A stretch of 64,000 nucleotides of DNA, taken from Histoplasma ohiense. Taxonomy: Eukaryota; Ascomycota; Eurotiomycetes; Onygenales; Ajellomycetaceae. The DNA lies in contig JAEVHH010000003.1 in assembly GCA_017607445.1 (NCBI GenBank), positions 3,348,001 to 3,412,000 of the forward strand, written 5' to 3'. The notes beneath the pieces were generated by a model. That model did no database searches. It saw nothing but the letters and a program-made list of their open reading frames with translations, and was not told the origin of the DNA. Position numbers and translations under genes: made by a program. Shown piece by piece: positions 21,480 to 34,340 of the stretch (positions within the stretch are counted from its first letter, which is position 1; each line of letters begins with the position of its first letter).

Positions 21480-24300
21480 GTTTGTTCAGTGAGTCAGTGA
21501 ATATAGAATGAACTTTGTGAAAAAGATAGATATTTCAATCTATACAGCAGATTATGTAATTGATCTCATCTTCTTCAATGTAATCTTTACTTTCACTTCA
21601 GTGTATCAAGATTTACACTGCAGCTCAGATCATCAGTCTATAATTACTATACTGTCAACAATATCTCAGATATATCAGAACAGTGCTCAGATTAAAATCA
21701 CAGACTCTCAGTTGAAGCTCTTTGCAGATCTTATCAGAGATCTTATAATGAATATATTTTATTCAGATAGAATTGAGAATATGACACAGTTTGATGATCT
21801 GATCTGATGCTTCATTCAGAATCTTCTAACTGCAGCTCAGACAGTCAGTAAGTCAGTGTAACAAAAGTAGACTACAGCTCTCTGATGAATAGCAGACTGC
21901 TGAAGAATACATCAAAAGCTCATCACTCATCAGACAAAGACTGCAAAGCATCAGTTCAAGAACACAGTATACAAAATCAAGTATGTATACTGAAGATAAA
22001 TGATCAATGAAATCAGAGATGACAAAGATCTGTACTAAATAATAGCATGATATAAGCTGAAATTCAATCTCAGAGCACTTTCTCTGATGATTGAGAATCA
22101 GATCATAGAAAAAACAGCTGTCAAAGTTGAGACATTTCAATAAATTATTCTAAAGTGATACAACTCAGCTGATGATCTGAAGTACAATTCATTGAATAAT
22201 GAGTACTGAAGTGACATGAGAAATCTGCTCTGAAATCTCTGAATTGAGATGAAGAAGATAGAGTGCAACATCATTGAAATACAGAGTATCTCTTCAGACA
22301 CAGATGAAATCACAGTATGACTGCTCAAGATATATTAACAGCATATATTTCTTTTTATACAGCAGCTATACAACTGCTGTCTTCAGCTCTGCCATTTCTC
22401 ATAAATCTGAAAGCTGACAGAGATAGCAATGATATTTAAAATAGATAAAAGAGATAGAAGTTCAGTTCACTTCTGAAGACTTATTGCTCTTCTCTCAGTA
22501 ATCTTCAAAGAACTGAAATACATTGTTGCAAGACAACTGATATACACAGCATTTATTCATAATATAATCAGTTTGTAGTATGAAAAGATACTACTCAGAT
22601 GATCTGCAATGAATCTGATAGCTGCTTTCACTCATAAGATGAAGACAGTCTTTGCACAAAATAAGAAGATATTCATGATTACAATGAATGTGCAGAATGT
22701 CTTTAATACTGTGCTGTGCAGACAGCTGCTTTAGTGAATAATGCAACAGAGATGATTATACAAACTGCTACAACTTATTAACAGCTTTCTCACTGAATAC
22801 AGAGCTCAGATTCAGCTGAAGAGAATCATCACAACAATATATCAGATGCAATATAATATGTTACAGAGATTTCTCTATCATCAATACTGTTTCTTCTGTA
22901 TCTGATAGAGCTGCTGTGACAGAATCTGAAATTATGCTTTGACTATACAGATGATCTGAACATTTGACAGACTATATACTTATTTGACAATAATACTACT
23001 CTTCTCAGTCATGATATACAGAGTATTCTGAGATGAGAAGAGACAAATAAGATGATTTTTGCATCAGAGAAATTTGAAATAATTCATCTCATAAAAAAAT
23101 GACACAATGAAACATTGTCAGTGATTGTGTCAGAGAATCTGATCATACACTCTGTCACTGTTTCAGCTGAATAGAAGTCAGTATTTTGTTGATTGAGTAT
23201 ATATTTTAACAGAAGATTCATCTGAAGATCATATATCTCTGTCTGAATAAAGAAGATAAAAACTGTGACTCAGTATATCTGAAGTCTAGAGAAGATCAGA
23301 GATGAGCTTTCAGCAGATACTTTGTGAAAGATGATCATTATCTGTGTGATTTCTTTGTTACTCTATAACACAGAGATCTGATACAGCAGCTGTATACAGT
23401 CAGTAAAACACACAGACAGAAATGAGAAGATCAGCTTCTGTCTAAAATAATATATAAAAACAGTTGAAAAGATACTTATTATAGTAATCAGAGAAGTTCT
23501 TTCAGTTTTCTGTACAATATTCATTGCAACTCTATACTGAGATGCTGAGCTCTCATCAGCAATGATAGCTCTGAAGAAGATCAAAATATGTTTCACAATA
23601 AAACTTCAGATGATGAATGAGAGACACTCACTGACTTCATAAATAGCTCTCTCAATGATCATATATAAAAGAGAGACTGAAATCTGACAGTATCTGAAGA
23701 TTAAGATTCAGAGATTGAAGATGCTGCTGTCTGCAGTCAATAGATTCACACTTATCATTCCACACTACTCAGAGAAATGTAGAACAGATTCCACAGAGAA
23801 TGTAGATAAAAAAAATACTATTCAGATATTTAAGAAATAATGAAAAAGTCAATCTTCAATAGATTTGTATATTTTCTTGAATGAATCAGAATAGATTCTT
23901 GACAACAGCAGATGAGTGAGCTATGATTTTATAATCTATCAGAGAAATAAACAGCTGATCAGCTTCTCAGCTGCACTGAGCTCTATATCATATATTTTTG
24001 ATACTGAGACAGTTGATGTCTGTTGTGTATTAGAGTGTGTGGTGAAGCTTCTACTCTGTGTCACAGATGACAGTATCAACTTTTAAATCTGACTCTGTCT
24101 TGACAATATCTCAGTCATCTGAAGTATATGAAGCAGTGCAGTGATCTTTTTGAACTGAGTCTACAGCTGCTGTTATGAACTTCTCGGACAATATAATATA
24201 AATCTGAAATGAGTCTCTGAGTATATGAGAATAGAGAGCAATGAGAAAGTAGATTATCTAACTAAGCAGATGATTTCATCTACTACAGCTTCAGTCTATA
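21480..24300 (+). pseudogene. LINE-C ORF2 (endonuclease, RT, RNase H)
   Basis: The end of an apurinic-type endonuclease is at 21508-21807, with VIDLIFFN and the catalytic SDHQ (21633-21644). The RT opens at about 22440 with KRDRSS and LIALLSVIFKELKYIVARQL, then AMNLIAAFTHKM, MNVQNVFNTVL (the GAFD block) and the catalytic YTDD (22944-22955). The RNase H end is at about 24205-24270 (IESNEKVDYLTKQM, from the usual GNE.AD.LAK). Dozens of stops, nearly all TGA, and some frame changes. Reading it needs comparison with related LINEs; the identification itself is firm. Confidence 0.82.
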
Positions 24301-24849
24301 AACTTAAAATTATATTCACAGTCAGTGGAGTCTGCACAGTGGTCAAGCAGCTCAGTCAAGAAACAGAGTGAGAGTGATGAAGCAGAGTCTGTAGAAAGCT
24401 CTCTGACTGATATCAAAGCTGAAGATTCAGTAAATCAACTGTGAAATACTAAATGAAAATCTCTTCAGAGCTCATCATATTATGATACATTCTTTATTAC
24501 TGATTTATACTTCACTTCTCTTATGAAGACTTCTTCTGATATCACAGATGCTTTCAGCATACAGAGATGAGACTCATCTATATTTATAAACATAACAAAA
24601 ACTCAGAACATTTGATACTCTGTCAATATTTACAGAAACACTTTCTTCACTGACTCAAAAGATCAGCAGTATGATCACACAACTAAGTAACAGCTGTTGT
24701 CTATCTAGAGTCTCTGATCTCTATAGACTTTGTAGAACTGCTTGACTGTATGCAGTTCTATATATAATACTGCATAAGATAACATAGCTGTTTGAGCACA
24801 CATTATCTGACAGCCCTCCACAGCAGTTCCAAGTCTATACAGATGATAC

Positions 24850-25075
24850 AGATAGCACAATGTCTGATACAACTGATTTGATCAGTACAATAGATTCAAC
24901 TGATACAATTGATACAAATGATACAATTGATTCAATCAGTACAATCAGCTTGATTGATTCAATTGATACAAACAGTACAATTGATTCAATCAGTTCAATC
25001 AGTACAAACAGTACAATTGATTCAATTGATTCAATTGATTCAATTGATTCAACTGATGTAAATAATTCAATCAGT
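24850..25075 (+). repeat. 10-bp minisatellite, LINE-C
   Basis: Variants of CAATTGATTC, CAATTGATAC and CAATCAGTAC. Open frame 24860-25153 of Ser/Thr/Ile/Asp repeats. Homologous by position to 205-437 but with a different order of units, showing turnover since the copies separated. Confidence 0.85.
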
Positions 25076-25738
25076 ATAATCAGTTTATTTGTTTCAACTA
25101 GCTGTGGTGTAATCAGTACAGTCTGTATACTGATTCAGTTGATATATTTCTGACTATTGATATGCACTCTTCTTCTTTTTTCTTACTGCTCTCTCTGTCT
25201 TTCTTCACTTTTTTTCTTTTACAATCTTCTTCAGTGCTCTCTTCTCTCTCTCTTCTCAGATTTGTGTTGGATTATATGACTGTAAAATGTTACAGATGAC
25301 ACAGTTCTTTCTTCACTCTTCTCTTTATTTTTCTTTTCAGAATACTCACTTTTTCTCTTTTCTTTTATCTATCTCATCTATTTTTTTTCTGTTGTTAGAA
25401 GCATAGACAGTTCTCAGATCAATTGAGAGAATTATCTCTCTTCATTTACTATAAAATCTTTCAGACACAGCAGCAGTGGTTTTCTTGAGAGCCACACTAT
25501 AGTCTTATCATGAATGATCATATGTTAAATCAGAAGTGAATGTGCAGCTCAGTAAAATTCTTTTCAATGAGTTGAGTCTTCTCAAGAGTTGTCATCTGAA
25601 TTCTGTTTTCTCTCTCTCTGTGTATATAGAAATCTCTTCAGTGTAGCATGTCTTCATGTTCTTCAGAAGACTTCTGAAACACAGACACTGCTCATTTTTT
25701 TCTCTGAAATGTTAAATCAATACAAATAAACAAACAAA

Positions 25739-26100
25739 GTAACTTATTGTCAGAATTTATCTGCTTTTGCTGCTAGCTTTCATTGTTCTTCAAATGAGAG
25801 TTCTTGAGTTTGAAATTGATTGATATATATACAGAGTTTGTCTGATTGTGTAGAACTTCTTATAATTGCAGAATTGATTAATCAATACTCTCAGTGTTTT
25901 CATCTGTCATTCAAATTATCAGATGATATATCTTATTCTCAATGAAACAGAGCATCTGCAAGAGTGTTCTCTACTTCAGATCAATAACAAATTGTGAACA
26001 AAAAACAGCTAAGAAATAATGATCAATGCATATGTCTCTTGATAAGCTTACAAATGATTGTGAAGTACTCTAGATTTTTATAATCAGTAACAATTTCAAA
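25739..26100 (-). pseudogene. pol: G2b pol, second piece (RNase H/integrase linker)
   Basis: Corresponds to about 8397-8755 of G2, picking up exactly where 20804 stopped. It ends at AACAATTTCAAA (26089-26100), the duplicated target of LINE-A, and resumes at 54585. Confidence 0.85.
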
Positions 26101-27062
26101 CACTGTCAACGAGCAAAACCCCGAACGAGCCCAATTCTTCGAATTAGACAACGCGAGTACCCTCAATCGATTCCTGCTGCCTCCATCAGTAACTGCTGCA
26201 AATTTGAAAAGATTTGATGAGGTTTTGAGGGAGATATTTGATGAATAGTGTTTTGGCATCTGCTTGGGCAGATCTTCAACAGTTCATCCAATTACTCCAT
26301 CAATACTGAGTCAAATCAACTCAAATTTTGATCACAGATAGATCTATCTTATATTGATAATCTGTTAAAATCTTGTTCAATTTGATCTACAGTTGCTTGA
26401 GTTATTCCTGATTCTCTGTTTGAGAAAACTCTGATCAATTTTCATGTTCCAACACACCCGTGCCAAGTCCCCCCTGAGTACCTCCCAGCCACATGTGCCT
26501 GCCAAGTAACAAAAAGATACCTCGGCACAATTGACTAGTGCATACCCCATCAATTCGAAGCCATTGAATCCCTCAAATCCCTCACCGAATCCCTTCAAAT
26601 AACCCCTCCATTCATAAAAACATAAGATAAAAGTGGAAATTTCAGTGTTTGAAAGATAGCTTGATCTCTGCAAGTAGTTTATATATATATTTATATATAT
26701 ATAATCTATTATAAAGGAAAAAAGTACAGGTTTAGTCTGTTGATTCTTCATTTGCATACTCATTTCTCTGGAAACTCAATATTCAACTTATTGAGAGCTA
26801 TTCAGTAAAATAAAGTGGTTCAATTTGAATGAAAAGGAATTCATTTAGTATTGAAAGCTTTTGATTTTTCAGGAATATAATCTTAAACTGAGGTGGAGCC
26901 TAGTTTAAGCAGAAACTTTGAAAAGCTTTTTAATTAAGAAAAAGACAAAGTTTGAAAGAGATAGAGTGTTTTCTCTGTTTTAGCTCTGAGTTAATAAAAC
27001 AAAGAATTTCTGCCCAAAAATTCATATTTCTTTTATCTTATTCAAAGGCTGAAGAGCTTTCA
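26101..27062 (+). other. LINE-A 5' leader, first part
   Basis: Non-coding. The first ~100 bp keep several CpG sites (CAACGAGC, CGAACGAGCCC, ACGCGAG), unlike most of the window. A minus-strand open frame (26763-26377) is not kept in LINE-B, so I do not call it a gene. The second part of the leader is 40890-41267. Confidence 0.7.
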
Positions 27063-27325
27063 TGTAATGCACTCGTTTATTATTTCCTTATTATCTTCGC
27101 TTATTCTTACCTCTTTCCATTATACTCTCGCTATCACTATTTCTATATGTATATATATATTGATGTATGTATTTCACACATCTTCTTTCTCTTTCTTTTC
27201 TTTCTTGGCAATTAGCTATGCTATGTTATGCTACTATATTACACTCTACAATATATTACTATTATCTCTGCTATGCTATAAACTATCTTCTACTGTTACT
27301 CTTCACACTGTCACTACATCTCACA
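27063..27325 (+). repeat. G3a 5' LTR
   Basis: 263 bp, TGTAATGCAC ... CTCACA, with a TATATATATA run near 27150. The short frames it shows in all phases (Ser/Phe/Tyr-rich) recur in every LTR copy and are not genes. Confidence 0.9.
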
Positions 27326-28720
27326 GTTTCTAATCACTCAATCTTTGAGAGACAGTCTGTTGAGTAATAGTCATAATCTCTACTCACAGTATCCACTGTA
27401 CTCATGCTACTGCTGAATCCAAAGCAACAAACATCATGAAAGAAAACTGTGAAACACACACTTCTGTCACTGAAAGTGTGCAACAAGCATCATCTTTTTC
27501 TATAGAATTGAACTCTGAGTATAGTTCAGAAGAGAATATCTCTTCTGAAGATCTCAGCACAATTGAGACTGAGAAGATAGCTGTGATCAGAAGAATCAAA
27601 AAATTACAGACTGAGAAAAAATTGTGAGAACTTCAACAGTGATACAACACTTTACTACAAAAATTGAATAGAACAATTTCAGTCATCTGAAATACACTAG
27701 AAGTACATCTGAATCATGATAGAAATGCAACTAGTATGAATGATAACTGTGATAACATCACAAGTATTCTTGAGCCACTGAAAGCTATATTACAAGCACT
27801 CAACACCTTAGTGGAAAGTGCTGTGACTACTGTCAGTGGAAGACATAGTCAGATATCATTTTGACAATTAGAACTTCAAGCTCTCAGCATGAGCAGTCAC
27901 TCTTCTCAGAGAGATGTGAAAAAGTTTCAAAGCTAAAGTATGAAAGAATTTGAAAACTTTGTTACAGCTGCTATCACTTTTCATGTCAGTGATCTTGATT
28001 ACTACAACAAACACAATCATCAAAAGATCATCGAAGCTGTTACTCATTTCAATGTTGAGATGCAACAACATTGATATCAACATATACATGATATACAGAC
28101 TTTGCCACCATGAGAAGAATTTGTTAGTTGAATGCAATGTCAAATCACTGATTCAGATAGAAGTTTCTGAGATGTCAATAGACAGTACTGAAAAACAGAG
28201 CAACAAGAAGATCAGACAGTTCAATAATTTATTTCACACTTACAATCAATTAAAGAACATCTGCAGCATTCTTATAGCAAATATCATCAGAAATCACATC
28301 TCTATATGAAAGTTCTATCTTCCATTTGCTGAGAATTCAACAAATATGCAATCAAATTGAAAGAGTTAAGCTATGATGCCACTCTACATAAACTTGCAAT
28401 GGCAGAATCGAATCTGTCAGAGAGATGGAAGAAGCTTAAAGAGAAGTCAAATTTCAAAAACCCCACTCAAAGCTTTAACAACAGAAATAATGCTGATAAT
28501 AGATCACAAAACAAACACAGATGAAATGACACTATAAAGTTCAATGACTTCATCCAATCAAAATATTGCTGTTATTGCAAGCAATCAGAACATATCATTG
28601 ATTCAGATTTCAAACAACTCAAAGACAAATTCAAAAACACCAAGTCTGACTCAAAACTCAATACAAAAGACACAAAGAACTTGAAGAACTCAAAAAATAC
28701 TTAAAACACATCATTCAGCT
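27326..28720 (+). pseudogene. gag: G3a leader and gag
   Basis: The leader holds the candidate primer site (27328-27340). The gag start corresponding to G3b ATG 33012 is ATA here. The frame is recognisable through MKENCETHTSVTESVQQASS (27436 on), a coiled region, and a degenerate zinc knuckle at about 28565-28610 (YCCYCKQSEHIIDS, last Cys lost). Several TGA stops. Confidence 0.8.
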
Positions 28721-28724
28721 CACA

Positions 28725-31700
28725 ATGACAGTCATAAACATGAAAAGTCAATGCAAAAACATCTTAAGCTTCACTGTCACAGTGAAACTTGCTACATCTA
28801 AGAATCTGCAAAAAATACTTACACTAGTAGACTCTGAATCAGAAGTGAACTGTGTTGATAAATTTTGAACAAAGAATCACAATCTAGAAACTGCTCACCA
28901 CAAAATCAAAATGATCAAATCAATTGATGAATGCATAATGCACTTTTTTGAAGAGTATAACATTGCAACTACTGTCACTGATCACAAGAATAATGCACAG
29001 CAGACATCTCATTTCTTTCATGCAATGAAAATGAAGAACTACAGTCTTGTATTAGAATTTCTTTGATTAAGATAAACAAATTCTCTTATAGATTGATCAG
29101 ATGAACAATTCTTCTTTAGAAGCTCTGAAGATAAACAACAGTCTCAAATTATTTCTGAACAAAATGTCTTAGCTGAAGTTCTCACAGAAGCTAGAGTAGA
29201 AATGCTTGTAGTATTATCTACAGAACATTCAAAAGATTCAAAGCATGCTTCACATATATTCTCAGCTGTGTATTTGAACTTGGCAATCAGTCTACTTGAT
29301 TATGTCATGTCATACACACATATCTTCTCAGAAGAAGCTGCTATAAGTGTGAAAAGATCAGAAGAAACAGAACACTGTATAGATTTTGAGTCTGATGTGC
29401 AATCTTTATTTATGTCAATATACAATCTCTCTGAAACTGAGTTAGCTGCTCTAAGAGAATATTTAAAAAAATGTATTAGATAAAGAATGGATACAATCAT
29501 TCAGTAGCTCAGCTGATACATCAATTCTCTTTGTTCTCAAAAAAGATAATGGACTCTGTCTTTGTGTAGACTATTGAGGATTAAATTGAATTACCATCAA
29601 GAACTGATACCCTCTATCTCTAATAAGTGAATTATTTGATAGACTTTCAAAAGCCAAGATATTCACTAAGCTGGATCTTTGAGATGTCTATCACTGCATA
29701 TTTATAGTGGCAAAAGACCATTGGAAGACAGTTTTTAGAACAAGATATGAATATTTTGAATATATAGTTATATCATTTGAACTAGCTAATACTTCAGTGA
29801 CATTTCAAGCATACATTAACAATGCCTTGTCTGATTTGTTGAATATATGTTGCATTGTCTATTTGGACGACATTCTCATATTCTTCAATTCAAAGCAGAA
29901 ATATAAAGTGTATGTTACTAAGATGCTAGAATGTCTTGAATGTGTGAATCTATTTGCAAAACTCTCTAAGTGTGAATTTGAAGTGGACAAAATCTTGTTT
30001 CTGAAGTTTGTTATAGATATAAATGATGTTGAGATGAAGTCAGACAGAGTCTTCATTATTGTGGAATGATCTACATCTAAATCAATTAAAGAGATTCAAT
30101 TCTTCTTGAGCTTTGCTAATTTCTATCAGCAATTTATTAAGTCTTTCTCCTCTATTGCAGCCTCATTATTCAAACTTACAAAAGAGAGCAAGAAGAGGGA
30201 AAGAAAAGCCACTTTTATGTGAACAGAAGATGCTCAAAGTGCTTTCAATGAGCTCAAATCACACTTTATGTATGCTTCTCTATTAGCTCATTTTGACTCA
30301 GCTCAGTGTATTCAGATCAAATCTGATGTGTTCACTTTTGCAGTTGCTGCTATTCTGTCACAGTTACAGAATGATGAGCACTGGCATTCAGTTGCCTTCT
30401 GATCAAAAAAGTTGATTGATGTGGAAATGTGTTATGATACTCATGATAAAAAACTCTTGACTATTGTAGCAGTATTTAAGAATTGGAGACACTATTTGAA
30501 GAGAAGTCTTGCTGCTGAGCAAAGAAAGAAGATAAAAGAGAAGGGTATGACTATTGCTGAAAATATGCTATGAACAATTTCTGAGGATGATATATTGTGT
30601 GCTGATGGTTGTGTGTATGTCTCTCAACAAAAGACATTCATTGATGAAATTATCACTGCAAATCATGATGATCTGCAGGGGGGTCACTTTGATATAAAAA
30701 AGTTTATAGATAGTATTCAGAACAAATACTATTGACATGAGCTAGTCAGAGATGTCAAAGATTATATATTCACTTGTGATACTTGTCAAAAAGTAAAGTC
30801 AAAATGGCACAGACAATATGGAGAATTGAATACAATTCTCTTATCATCAAATCCTTTTAAATTTATTACTATAGATTTTATTACAGACTTGCCAGCCTCT
30901 ACATTTCTTCATCAAATCTATGATGCAATTTTAGTGATTGTGGATATATATACCAAGTTTATGATCTATATTCCTTGCATCAAAAACATTACAGTTGATG
31001 AACTAGTGGAAATTGTTTATACCAAGTTCTATACAATTTACAGAGTACTCAAAAATCATATATCTGATTGAGATTTGCTGTTTACAAGTCATTATTGATT
31101 CATCTTTTGTTATATGCTAGATGCACACTGAAAACTTTCAACAGTCTTTCACTCTCAAATAGATGATCAAACAGAATGACAAAATCAAATCTTGAAATAT
31201 TATCTTCAATGCTTTATCAACTATCATCAAGATGACTGAGCACACTGACTACTGCTGATGCAGTTTGTTTACAATACCTCTCAATATGTCTCTACTGAAA
31301 TGACATCTGTGGAAGTCTTAATGAGATATTGATCTGATTTAAAAATTAATGTCAGCAAATCATCACAACCAGTCACCATACATGCTGCTAGCTGTGTGAA
31401 ACATATTGAGGAAACATGTTATAAGCTCATTGAGAATCTACAAAAGATGCAACAAATACAGAAAATCTATTATAATACAAAACATAAACTTCAACAATTT
31501 AAAATAGATGACTATATTATATTCAATGCAAAAAATCTCCAATTGCTGCATCTGATTTGCAAACTCAATCATAAATATATTGAATTCTTCAAGATTCTGA
31601 ATATCATTGAAAAACAAGCATACAAATTAGAACTGTCATCTTTATATAGAAGCATTCATTTTATATTTCATGTATCTTTACTGAAGCTATACAACTGCAG

Positions 31701-32000
31701 AAATGAAGCTCTATCAGAATCAGAACTGAAACTTGTTGATAATGAAGAAGAATATTAAATTGAAGAAATTCTTGAAAAATGATAATGAAAAAACAAATCT
31801 CTGAAATATCTTATAAGATGAACAGGTTGAAGTTCTAGTGATGATATATAGAAACTGAAAGAAAATATATTGAATACTCAGACATTCAAAATCTTTCTTG
31901 AACAAGAAAATGAATGACAAATACAAAATCAACATACTTTCAAATATCAAAAATGCAAATATTAAGTTGAAAGACATCAGAAGTATAAATTCTAAATTGA
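28725..32000 (+). pseudogene. pol: G3a pol with internal deletion and frameshift
   Basis: Protease (LVDSESEVNCVD, about 28825), RT with the catalytic YLDDILIF (29857-29880), RNase H start, integrase and chromodomain remnant (about 31740-31880). An extra A in a run of seven at about 29463-29470 shifts the frame compared with G3b. A deletion joins GAGAAGTC to TTGCTGCTGAG at about 30508, removing ~520 bp that G3b has at 36147-36667 (end of RNase H and linker). TGA replaces Trp and Arg at many sites. Confidence 0.85.
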
Positions 32001-32693
32001 AAAATACTAGAAATACAAATCTCACTCAAACTTCAATCAAATACATTTTTTTAGAAGGATTTTATCAGAGAAAAAAGAAAAAAAAAAAAATTCAATTTGA
32101 GTATAATAAATACAAAAAATAAAAAATACAGATAAGAAAAAGACAAAGAAAATAGATTCTAAGAAAAGTCTAAAGACTCTCAGTTCATTCATCTTCATCT
32201 CAATATTCTTCATTTCTCACTTTTATTTCTCTCTTTATCATTTCTCTTATCTCTTCTCTGTCACTCTCTTCTTATGCTGTCTCTGGTACTTGTGAAGCAT
32301 TGAGTTTCATTTTGAATGCAAAGACATCAGCAAATGTCTCTTTCACAGAATATTTGCTTTCTTCTCTCTACTCTTCTTCATCAATTCTCTCATTCACTGA
32401 CACATCTGTCAAAGAAAGGTCTCTTCTCTCATGATCTCCTCTCACATCTTCATATCATAAAGCTCATATTCTTCATATTCTGCTGCCTTCACTGCTGAAG
32501 CCTCCACAATCTCCTCCGTTGGCTCTCCAGCCAACTCGCCCCAACGCACATCAAAAATCGACGTCCTCAAGTCTAGAGACACAACGTTCGCACGGAATCC
32601 GACTGTTGTGTGTCATGTGATTAGGGCTAAACCTAGGGCAATATAACAAGTGAACAGTGAATGGTGCTATACAGAAATGAGCTAGTGGCACAT
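32001..32693. other. G3a 3' internal remnant with CpG-rich scar
   Basis: Downstream of pol. At about 32500-32530 the sequence jumps across most of the antisense gene. The retained part (about 32530-32620) reads on the minus strand as PCERCVSRLEDVDF, the first half of the cysteine module. This patch keeps many CpG and CC/GG sites (GCCCCAACGC, CGACG, CGTTCGCACGG). The polypurine tract and 3' UTR seen in G3b are missing: the text goes straight into the next LTR. Confidence 0.6.
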
Positions 32694-32964
32694 TGTAATG
32701 CACTCATTTATTATTTCCTTATTATCTTCGCTTATTCTTACCTCTTTCCATTATACTCTCGCTATCACTATTTCTATATGTATATATATATTGATGTATG
32801 TATTTCGCACATCTTCTTTCTCTTTCTTTTCTTCCTTAGCAATTAGCTACACTATGCTATGTTATGCTACTATACTATATTACTTTACAATATATTACTA
32901 TTATCTCTGCTATGCTATAAACTATCTTCTACTGTTACTCTTCACACTGTCACTACACCTCACA
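32694..32964 (+). repeat. G3 middle LTR (3' of G3a, 5' of G3b)
   Basis: 271 bp, TGTAATGCAC ... CCTCACA. Shared between the two tandem units. Confidence 0.88.
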
Positions 32965-32966
32965 GT

Positions 32967-32988
32967 TTCTAATCACTCAATCTTTGAG
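32967..32988 (+). promoter_or_regulatory. Candidate primer binding site (G3b)
   Basis: TTCTAATCACTCA at +3 from the LTR end, the same 13-mer as in G1 at +2. CTCAA (32976-32980) can pair with TTGAG (32984-32988). It is conserved in G3a and in G3c. Confidence 0.45.
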
Positions 32989-33011
32989 AGACAGTTTATT
33001 GAGTAATAGTC

Positions 33012-34340
33012 ATGGCCTCTATCTGCAGCATCCACTGTACTTGTGCTACTGCTGAACTCAAAGCAGCAAACATCATGAAAGAAAACTGTGAAATGTGCAC
33101 TTCTGCCACTGAAAGTGTGCAACAAGCATCATCTTTCTCTATGAAATCAGACTCTGAGCATAGCTCAGAAGGGGATATCTCTTCTGAAGATCTCAGTGCA
33201 ATTGAGACTGAGAAGATAGCTGTGATCAGAAGAATCAAAAAATTACAGACTGAGAAAGAATTGTGAGAACTTCAACAGCAGTGCAACACTTTACTACAAG
33301 AATTGAATAAAACAATTCCAGTCATCTGAAATACACTAGAAGCACATTCAAACCATGATAGAGATGCAACTAGTGTGAATGATAACTGTGATAATGCCAC
33401 AAATATTCTCAGATCATCAGAAGCCACACTACAAGCACTCAACATCTTAATAAAAAGCATCATGACTACTGTCAGTGGAAGACATAGTTGGGTACCACTT
33501 TGATAATTAGAACTTTGAGATTTCAGCATGAGCAGTCACTTTTCTCAGAGAGATGTGGAAAAGTTCTGAGATCAAAACATGAAAGAATTTGAAAACTTTG
33601 TTACAGCTGCTATTGCTTTCCATGTCAGTGATCTTGATTACTACAATGAACATGACCATCAAAAGATCATCGAAGCTGTTACTCATTTCAATGTTGAGAT
33701 GCAACAATGTTGGTATCAACATACACATGATATATGGACTTTGCCACCATGGAAAGAATTTGTTAGTTGAATGCAATGTCAAATCACTGATTCAGATAAA
33801 AGTTTCTGAGATGTCAATAGACAGTACTGGAAAACAGAGCAACAAGAAGATCAGACAGTTCAACAATTTGTTTCACACTTACAATCAATTGAAGAATGTC
33901 TGCAACATTCTTATAGCAAATACCATCAGAAATCACACCTCTATATGAAAGTTCTATCTTCCATTCACTGAGAATTCGACAAATATGCAACCAAATTGGA
34001 AGAGTTAAGCTATGATGCCACTCTACATAAACTTGCAATGACAGAATTGAATCTGTCAGAGAGACAGAAAAAGCTTAAAGAGAAATCAAATTTCAAAAAC
34101 CTCACTCAAAGCTTTAACAACAGAAATAATGCTGATAATAGATCACAAAACAAACACAGATGAAATGACATTACAAAGTCTGATGACTCCACTCAATCAA
34201 AATATTGCTGTTATTGCAAGTGACCAGGACATATCATCAATTCATGTTTCAAACAATTCAAAGACAAATCCAAAAACACCAAGTTCAACTCAAAACTCAA
34301 TATGAAAGACATGAAGAACTCAAAGAACTCAAAAAACACT
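33012..34340 (+). pseudogene. gag: G3b gag
   Basis: Begins at ATG 33012 (MASICSIHCTCATAELKAAN). An acidic Ser-rich N-terminus leads to a coiled-coil (EKIAVIRRIKKLQTEKEL), then a capsid-like domain (around 33579-34080, with WYQHTHDIWTLPPWKEF) and a CCHC knuckle CCYCK-x-PGHIINSC (about 34205-34248) whose sixth position is a TGA. About eight TGA stops in all. Pol follows in the -1 frame, overlapping around 34205-34330. Confidence 0.85.

Larger units (their letters stand above)
20805..25738 (+). mobile_element. LINE-C (R1/Tad-type non-LTR retrotransposon)
   Basis: 4.93 kb between 10-bp duplications GTAACTTATT (20795-20804 and 25739-25748); G2b pol reads on across it. It ends in an A-rich tail (ACAAATAAACAAACAAA, about 25720-25738), so it points to the plus strand. 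Content: 5' part of unclear coding value (20805-21480), endonuclease end, RT, RNase H, then about 1.3 kb of 3' region with a minisatellite. No ORF1 zinc knuckles were found, so it may be 5' truncated. Confidence 0.88.

Noticed and set aside
26377..26763. Minus-strand 128-codon gene in the LINE-A leader
   Set aside because: The homologous stretch of LINE-B does not keep the frame and no domain is recognisable.
26952..27367. Several Ser/Phe/Tyr-rich frames in G3 LTRs
   Set aside because: They appear in overlapping phases in every LTR copy, have no domain and end at LTR borders; they are composition effects.
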